In this document: in pieces, positions 33,409-37,788 of the stretch
Layout of the letters: every line of letters starts with the position of its first letter
How positions within the stretch are numbered: the stretch's first letter is position 1
NCBI GenBank assembly: GCA_020629935.1
Contig: JAHDCJ010000032.1
Span: forward strand, 1-37,788
Direction: 5' to 3'
Length of the DNA: 37,788 nt
Source: Saprospiraceae bacterium
GTDB taxonomy: Bacteria; Bacteroidota; Bacteroidia; Chitinophagales; Saprospiraceae
Notes under the pieces: model-generated
What the model was told of the DNA's origin: nothing
Database searches by the model: none
The model's input: the letters and a program-made list of their open reading frames with translations, nothing else
Position numbers and translations under genes: made by a program

Positions 33409-34833
33409 ATGAGTAATTATATACCCATCGAGCCAGAACAAAAGGCTTTAGAAATTAATTTAGACAATACCATTTACGGCACATTTGCAGAAATAGGCGC
33501 TGGTCAAGAAGTCGCACGTCATTTCTTTCAAGCAGGTGCAGCGGCTGGAACCATTGCCAAAACGATGTCTGCTTATGATAAAACCTATAGTGATTGTATT
33601 TATGGAATCGAAGAATCTGGGCGTTATGTTTGTGAATCTCGATTATATAAAATGTTGGATCATGAATATGGGCTTTTGGAAGAACGACTAGGGAACACCC
33701 GAAAAGGAACCACTTTCTTTGCTTTTGCAGATACCATTTCAGCCATTAATTATACTAAAACCATTAAGGGACATGGTTGGTTAGGTGTGCGATTTCAATT
33801 GCATCCTGGTGGACCATCTAATGATGTAGTGGTACATGTGAAAATGAGCGATAAAGATACGCGTCTTCAACAAATGGCTATAGGTATTTTAGGTGTAAAT
33901 TTAGTTTATGCTTGTTTTAAACACCTAAATGATCCGGAGCATTTCGTTAAATCTTTAGTCGATAATTTAATCGATCGGGTAGAAGTAGACATGGTACGAA
34001 TTACGGGCCCTGATGTAAAACATATTGACAATCGACTGATCAGTTTGATGCTGGTTAAATATGGTCTTACTGAAGTAAGTATGTGCGCGCCCGATGGCCT
34101 GAGTATTCATGCTTCTGAATTTTTATATAAAAAACATGTGCTCATTGTAAGAGGAAGTTATCGCCCGCCTACTTTGGTGAATATGGACATGCGTGCAATT
34201 AGTACCACTCAATTTTTGGCTGAGCCTGATGCCGATGCCGATCATACTTTTGTCTTAAATGAAATTACGATTACGAATCTAAAACTTGAAGGTGAAATTA
34301 ATGATCAAGACTTTTTAGATCGTGCAGAAATCATTGGAGCTTTAGGACAAACGTTAGTGATTTCTAATTGTGAAGAACACCACAAATTAATCAATTACCT
34401 TGGGGACTATAAAATTCGAAAACTCGGATTAGTATTAGGGGTGAAAGTATTGTTAAAGTTGATTAATGAAAAATATTATCAACATGAAAATGATGATTTA
34501 CTTGCGGCCTTTGGCGAATTGTTTACTAAGAATGTAAAACTTTATGTTTATCCCTCTTTACAAGAAGGAAGTGCAGAATTGATGACAAGTAAAAATTTAC
34601 CTGTTCCTGATGGACTTACCTTTTTGTATAAACATTTACTAGAACGAAATCGCCTGGTAGATTTAGAAGGGTTTGATAAAAATATTTTGCACATTTACTC
34701 TAATGAAGTGCTACAAATGCTTCGGGCAGATGAAGAAGGGTGGGAGAAATTAGTCACACCCAAAGTAGCCAATTTAATTAAAGAACGCTGTTTATTTGGT
34801 TTTCCTTGTGAACGATTAGAATTTGAATATTAA
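33409..34833 (+). CDS. Conserved cytosolic protein of unknown function
   Basis: A 474-residue soluble protein without signal peptide or membrane helices. The N-terminal block NTIYGTFAEIGAGQEVARHFFQAGAAAGTIAKTMSAYD and the following FFAFADT and GHGWLGVRFQ are strongly conserved in a family I recall from Bacteroidota and cyanobacteria. In databases it carries conflicting labels (TonB-dependent receptor, nucleotide adenylyltransferase); neither fits what is seen, since there is no barrel, plug or HxGH motif. The start at 33409 (MSNYIP) is preferred over a TTG at 33349 because relatives begin about there. Its stop codon shares a base with the start of a VanY-like lipoprotein gene, so the two are translationally coupled. 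Function not known. Confidence 0.8.
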   Translation: MSNYIPIEPEQKALEINLDNTIYGTFAEIGAGQEVARHFFQAGAAAGTIAKTMSAYDKTYSDCIYGIEESGRYVCESRLYKMLDHEYGLLEERLGNTRKGTTFFAFADTISAINYTKTIKGHGWLGVRFQLHPGGPSNDVVVHVKMSDKDTRLQQMAIGILGVNLVYACFKHLNDPEHFVKSLVDNLIDRVEVDMVRITGPDVKHIDNRLISLMLVKYGLTEVSMCAPDGLSIHASEFLYKKHVLIVRGSYRPPTLVNMDMRAISTTQFLAEPDADADHTFVLNEITITNLKLEGEINDQDFLDRAEIIGALGQTLVISNCEEHHKLINYLGDYKIRKLGLVLGVKVLLKLINEKYYQHENDDLLAAFGELFTKNVKLYVYPSLQEGSAELMTSKNLPVPDGLTFLYKHLLERNRLVDLEGFDKNILHIYSNEVLQMLRADEEGWEKLVTPKVANLIKERCLFGFPCERLEFEY

Positions 34834-35705
34834 TGAAAATCCAAACCTTTTTTTATCTCTTTTTATTTGTTGCTTTAGGCATCACATCTTGTAATTTGCC
34901 CGCAGGGGAAAATGAAAATTCGGTGACCACCAACTCAATGGTAAATACAAGCACAAATGAAACTACCAAAGAACCAAAAGATACGGTTATGAAAGAAATT
35001 CCAAAGCCTATAGAAAAGCCGGTCACTAAAGATCAAGCAATGACAGATATCGGTTATCTTATGGGAAAATTTGAACCGAGCAAACATAAACAATTTTCGA
35101 AAGTAAAAGCCATGCATGGAAATGGTCGAACAATGTACCTTCGAACAGAAGCGTATAATGCATTTGAAAAAATGTTTGATGCCGCGAAGAAAGATGGAGT
35201 CGTATTGCAAATCATATCTGCTACAAGACCTTTTCATCATCAAAAAAGTATTTGGGAAGCAAAATGGACTGGAGGAAGATTGGTCGGTGGGAAAAACTTA
35301 TCAAAAGCAATACCTGAACCTGCAGCCCGCGCCCTAGAGATTTTAAAATTTAGCTCTATGCCTGGAACCTCAAGACACCATTGGGGAACCGACCTTGATT
35401 TAAATAGTTTAGAGAATAGCTATTTTGAAAAAGGGAAAGGTTTGAAAATTTATGAATGGTTATCTGCCCATGCCAAAGACTATGGATTTTGTCAACCTTA
35501 TTCGCCAAAAGGAGAAGAAAGACCACATGGATATGAAGAAGAAAAATGGCATTGGACTTACATGCCCGTTTCTCAAAAATTGACGGCTGATTTTGCAGCT
35601 CAAATTCAAAACGAAAGTATTAAAGGATTTAAAGGTTGTGAATCTGCGCCTTTAATCGATGTGGTTCAAAAATATGTATTAGGTATTAATAAAAGCTGTA
35701 AATAA
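34833..35705 (+). CDS. D-alanyl-D-alanine carboxypeptidase, VanY/M15B family lipoprotein
   Basis: A 290-residue lipoprotein: the hydrophobic N-terminus ends in the lipobox ITSC (Cys20), then a Ser/Thr/Glu/Pro-rich linker of ~50 residues, and an M15B peptidase domain (~75-270). Zinc ligands His182 and Asp189 lie in SRHHWGTDLDL; His240 with catalytic Glu237 lies in EKWHW. ISATRPFHHQ corresponds to the substrate-side motif of VanY and LdcB enzymes. It trims the terminal D-Ala, or acts as an L,D/D,D-carboxypeptidase, on peptidoglycan stem peptides in the periplasm. TAATG overlap with the preceding gene shows coupling; two bases (or none) separate it from a small membrane-protein gene after its stop. 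Confidence 0.87.
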   Translation: MKIQTFFYLFLFVALGITSCNLPAGENENSVTTNSMVNTSTNETTKEPKDTVMKEIPKPIEKPVTKDQAMTDIGYLMGKFEPSKHKQFSKVKAMHGNGRTMYLRTEAYNAFEKMFDAAKKDGVVLQIISATRPFHHQKSIWEAKWTGGRLVGGKNLSKAIPEPAARALEILKFSSMPGTSRHHWGTDLDLNSLENSYFEKGKGLKIYEWLSAHAKDYGFCQPYSPKGEERPHGYEEEKWHWTYMPVSQKLTADFAAQIQNESIKGFKGCESAPLIDVVQKYVLGINKSCK

Positions 35706-35706
35706 A

Positions 35707-35868
35707 ATGCTCGTATATTGGGGAATTGCTGTACTTGGTTGTATTGCAACCGCAATCTTTATCTCTAAAAAACAAGGAGATAAGCAACGACGTTTGGAAG
35801 AACGTGTAAAACGACAAGAACGCATTCGTCAGAAATTGAACGATCAAAAAGAGCGAGGAGAAAATTAA
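35707..35868 (+). CDS. 53-residue single-pass membrane microprotein
   Basis: A short open frame begins one base after the VanY-like stop (35703-35705): MLVYWGIAVLGCIATAIFIS, then a strongly basic and charged helical tail (KKQGDKQRRLEERVKRQ and on to KERGEN). This is one N-terminal membrane helix with a cytoplasmic coiled-coil-like tail under the positive-inside rule. The spacing suggests translation together with the VanY-like gene, and 28 bases separate it from the thioredoxin-like gene. I do not recognise a family. The clear helix, charge pattern and tight packing make it a believable gene rather than chance. Confidence 0.65.
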   Translation: MLVYWGIAVLGCIATAIFISKKQGDKQRRLEERVKRQERIRQKLNDQKERGEN

Positions 35869-35896
35869 TTTTTTTATCAAAATAAAATAAAACGAT

Positions 35897-36454
35897 ATGG
35901 CTTTAACCGAGTCGAACATGTTACCTCTGGGCACGCTTGCTCCAGATTTTACTTTACCTGACACCGTTTCAGGAAAAGAACTTTCACTAACAGATATTAA
36001 AGGAGAAAATGCCACAGTCATTGTATTTTCTTGTAATCATTGTCCTTTCGTTATTCATATCAACGACGAGTTAGTTCGTGTAGCCAATGATTATGCGTCT
36101 AAAGGAGTCAATTTTGTAGCGATCAGCTCCAATGATGTAGAAAATTATCCGATGGATGCACCCGATAAAATGACGGAATTAGCAAAATCTGCGGGTTATA
36201 CTTTTCCTTATCTTTACGATGAAAGTCAAGCAGTCGCCAAAGCTTATGATGCTGCGTGTACCCCAGACATTTATGTATTTGATGCTGCCTCAAAATTGGT
36301 TTATCGAGGACGATTAGATGGCGCTCGCCCAGGCAATGACATTCCTTTAACAGGAGAAGATTTAAGAGCTGCATTGGACACCGTATTACAAGGAGAGGAA
36401 ATTGCCACACCACAAATTCCTTCCGCAGGCTGTAATATCAAGTGGAAAAAATAG
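35897..36454 (+). CDS. Thioredoxin-like (AhpC/TSA-type redoxin) protein
   Basis: A 185-residue protein of the redoxin group: PLGTLAPDFTLPDTVSGKELSLTD at the N-terminus, then VIVFSCNHCPFV with the redox pair Cys-Asn-His-Cys, and TPDIYVFD (cis-Pro) later. This CNHCPFV form is common in uncharacterised thioredoxin-family proteins of Bacteroidota that lack a signal peptide and are presumed cytosolic thiol oxidoreductases or peroxidases. A further Cys lies in DAACTPD before the cis-Pro and another near the C-terminus (AGCNIKW). It follows the microprotein and precedes a weak terminator. Confidence 0.87.
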   Translation: MALTESNMLPLGTLAPDFTLPDTVSGKELSLTDIKGENATVIVFSCNHCPFVIHINDELVRVANDYASKGVNFVAISSNDVENYPMDAPDKMTELAKSAGYTFPYLYDESQAVAKAYDAACTPDIYVFDAASKLVYRGRLDGARPGNDIPLTGEDLRAALDTVLQGEEIATPQIPSAGCNIKWKK

Positions 36455-36455
36455 T

Positions 36456-36478
36456 GCGTTTTATTGAAACGCTTTATT
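36456..36478 (+). terminator. Weak terminator after the thioredoxin-like gene
   Basis: GCGTTT, loop TATTG, AAACGC: a 6-bp stem followed by TTTATTAT. The T-run is short, so termination is probably partial. Confidence 0.45.
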
Positions 36479-36519
36479 ATATATGTTATCCCAAAAATTA
36501 ATTAATTAAATCACACATT

Positions 36520-37461
36520 ATGAGTTTAATTCAATCGTTTAAAAGTTCAGAATTAGGAAAAGTTTTGGCTTCTTGGTTTACACTTACAAGAACTAATTTT
36601 GGAGCCTCTTTTTTAACCTCCTTAATAGCCTTTATTGTTATGGTGGTTTTTATCACTTTACTTAGTTTGCTAATAGGAGCCATTGCCATGTCAGTGATAG
36701 AAAGTGGTGGCGGAAATTTTTTAAATATGTCCAATCCTGAAGAATTATTGAAAAACCCTTTCAGTATGTTTTTTGGTTCTAATGTTGGCATTAGTGTAAT
36801 TTTATACATGATTCTTTTCTTCATGATTATTTGTTCTGCATTGTCCTATATCTGGGGATGGGCATTTCATCTTATGTTTATCATAAAAGATAAAGTAAGT
36901 CGGGGAGAAGAGGCTTCCTTTGGTAAAGCATTTCCACAAAGTTTAGGTACGAATTGGAAACGGATGGGGATGTTTTTTCTTTTACTGTCTGTAATACAAA
37001 TGTTTTTATATATCCTAAATGCCTACATTCTTTATCAGTATGTGGTTACTGGAAGTGGCATTCTTTATTATTTAAGTTTGCTTGTCTCAGTGGTTATTCC
37101 AATTCTCATTTACACTAAATTTATATTAACGCCTGCATTTATTTGTAAAGAAAATCAAGGTACTGTTGAAGCGATGTCGAGTAGTTGGAATGCAGTAGAA
37201 AATACACGATTTTGGAAGTATGCTATTGTAGGTATTGTTATTACTTTTGCTTTTTCTTATTTACTAGGATTTATTACCGAACAATTGGTTTTTGTGCCAC
37301 TTGCGACACTTTGGTTGCTTTTGCTAGTTATTATGTTCTTAGCCATTTATATGGCCTGTTATACGGCAGCCTCTGTCGCTTTATATTTCAGACTAACAGA
37401 AGCGGGAGAAGATACAGAAGAAGATCAAGCTTTATTTGATTCTTTAATTACAGAAGATTAG
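36520..37461 (+). CDS. Six-helix integral membrane protein, function unknown
   Basis: A 313-residue protein with six hydrophobic helices at about residues 30-56, 88-118, 149-172, 182-203, 234-255 and 262-290, and an acidic C-terminal tail (EAGEDTEEDQALF). There is no signal peptide. The first loop is Gly/Asn-rich. The layout resembles small uncharacterised membrane proteins of Bacteroidota; a distant likeness to glycerophosphodiester phosphodiesterase membrane domains is possible, but no catalytic motif is present. It appears to be a single-gene unit ending in a terminator-like hairpin. Confidence 0.75.
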   Translation: MSLIQSFKSSELGKVLASWFTLTRTNFGASFLTSLIAFIVMVVFITLLSLLIGAIAMSVIESGGGNFLNMSNPEELLKNPFSMFFGSNVGISVILYMILFFMIICSALSYIWGWAFHLMFIIKDKVSRGEEASFGKAFPQSLGTNWKRMGMFFLLLSVIQMFLYILNAYILYQYVVTGSGILYYLSLLVSVVIPILIYTKFILTPAFICKENQGTVEAMSSSWNAVENTRFWKYAIVGIVITFAFSYLLGFITEQLVFVPLATLWLLLLVIMFLAIYMACYTAASVALYFRLTEAGEDTEEDQALFDSLITED

Positions 37462-37788
37462 TATTTAAATCAGTAAATCTATTTTTTATAAAAATATTTG
37501 CGTCATTTTGTGTTTTGTAAAAGAAACTCTAAATGGCGCTTTTTTAATATATTAACTTAACGAGACTTTATATTTTTGAATTAAATAAGGCTAGTGTTTA
37601 CGACGGATGGCTAACCTTTAAATACAGGCGCTATATTCTATAAGAGTTAATTGAGCCTGTAAGCTTTAAATTTATGTGTCTTGAAAAAGAATATATATTG
37701 AATGTGAATTTATTTGTTGAACTTAGGTTGTCTTAATATGGTACATTGAGGAAAATGGTACTGCTATATTAGTATTTCCATTTTAATC
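37462..37788. other. Non-coding right end
   Basis: No credible gene in the last 327 bases. It holds a terminator hairpin (37500-37545), an ACAGGC/GCCTGT pair that could close a stem (about 37624-37662), and an inverted repeat at 37754-37786: AAAATGG and CCATTTT with TACT and AGTA inside them. The next gene lies beyond the window. Confidence 0.6.
37500..37545 (+). terminator. Likely terminator after the six-helix membrane protein
   Basis: GCGTCATTT (37500-37508) pairs with AAATGGCGC (37531-37539), nine pairs with one G-U, and six T residues follow directly. The 22-base loop is large, so this is moderately sure. Confidence 0.55.

Noticed and set aside
33409-34833. TonB-dependent receptor or nicotinamide-nucleotide adenylyltransferase
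   Set aside because: No signal peptide, plug, barrel or nucleotidyl-transferase motif is visible; these names seem to be propagated errors.

Overview
This 37.8 kb AT-rich window looks like chromosomal DNA of a free-living, probably marine Bacteroidota member, most likely of the Saprospiria. The clues are a C-terminal type IX secretion sorting domain, a Bacteroidota-type LptD, OstA-like and MlaD proteins, a PD40/OmpA protein, a DUF6428-like protein beside ArsR, A-rich leaders without clear Shine-Dalgarno sites, and promoters of the TTTG-N20-TAnnTTTG form. The lineage is an inference from gene content. I see no rRNA, tRNA, CRISPR array, transposase or phage gene.

Layout. 1-3451 (-) is the N-terminal 1150 codons of a very large secreted surface protein that runs off the left edge: SdrD_B-like modules flank seven repeats that probably form one seven-bladed propeller. 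A structured intergenic element follows (3652-3748). 3829-7449 (-) is a beta-oxidation operon, fadN-like then fadA-like. 7678-8579 (+) is a small ArsR cassette: ArsR plus a Cys-rich DUF6428-like protein, each preceded by a near-identical palindrome that contains the -10-like box. 8668-9726 (+) is a radical SAM protein, ending stop-on-stop against a T9SS-secreted protein (9723-11174, -). 11250-18406 is an envelope block: lptD (-) diverging from amidase, mlaD-like and lptA-like genes (+). 18467-21315 (+) pairs a MATE exporter with an ACSF3/MatB-like malonyl-CoA synthetase. A 1 kb gene-free stretch holds a perfect palindrome, a GC-rich hairpin and, next to dnaB, two tandem DnaA-box-like sequences. 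dnaB (22327-23853) ends in a textbook terminator.

24009-27999 (+) is a sulfur module: a Crp/Fnr regulator with a Cys-rich sensor domain, two YeeE/YedE-type permeases, a TauE/SafE exporter and a CstB-like persulfide dioxygenase-pseudorhodanese-rhodanese fusion. An inverted repeat sits about 41 bp before the predicted transcription start, where a class II activator would bind. Converging on it, 28002-33180 (-) is a cell-surface operon: a PGBD protein, a giant PD40/CRD/OmpA protein carrying 13 exact-length 12-residue repeats, and a duplicated Cys-rich secreted protein. 33409-37461 (+) holds a conserved protein of unknown function overlapping a VanY-like lipoprotein, a 53-residue membrane microprotein, a thioredoxin-like protein and a six-helix membrane protein. 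The right end is non-coding.

The best leads for undescribed biology are the ArsR/DUF6428-like cassette, the 12-residue-repeat rod inserted in a PorE-like scaffold, the Crp/Fnr-driven persulfide module and the two intergenic structured elements. No database search was possible; family names rest on motif recognition.
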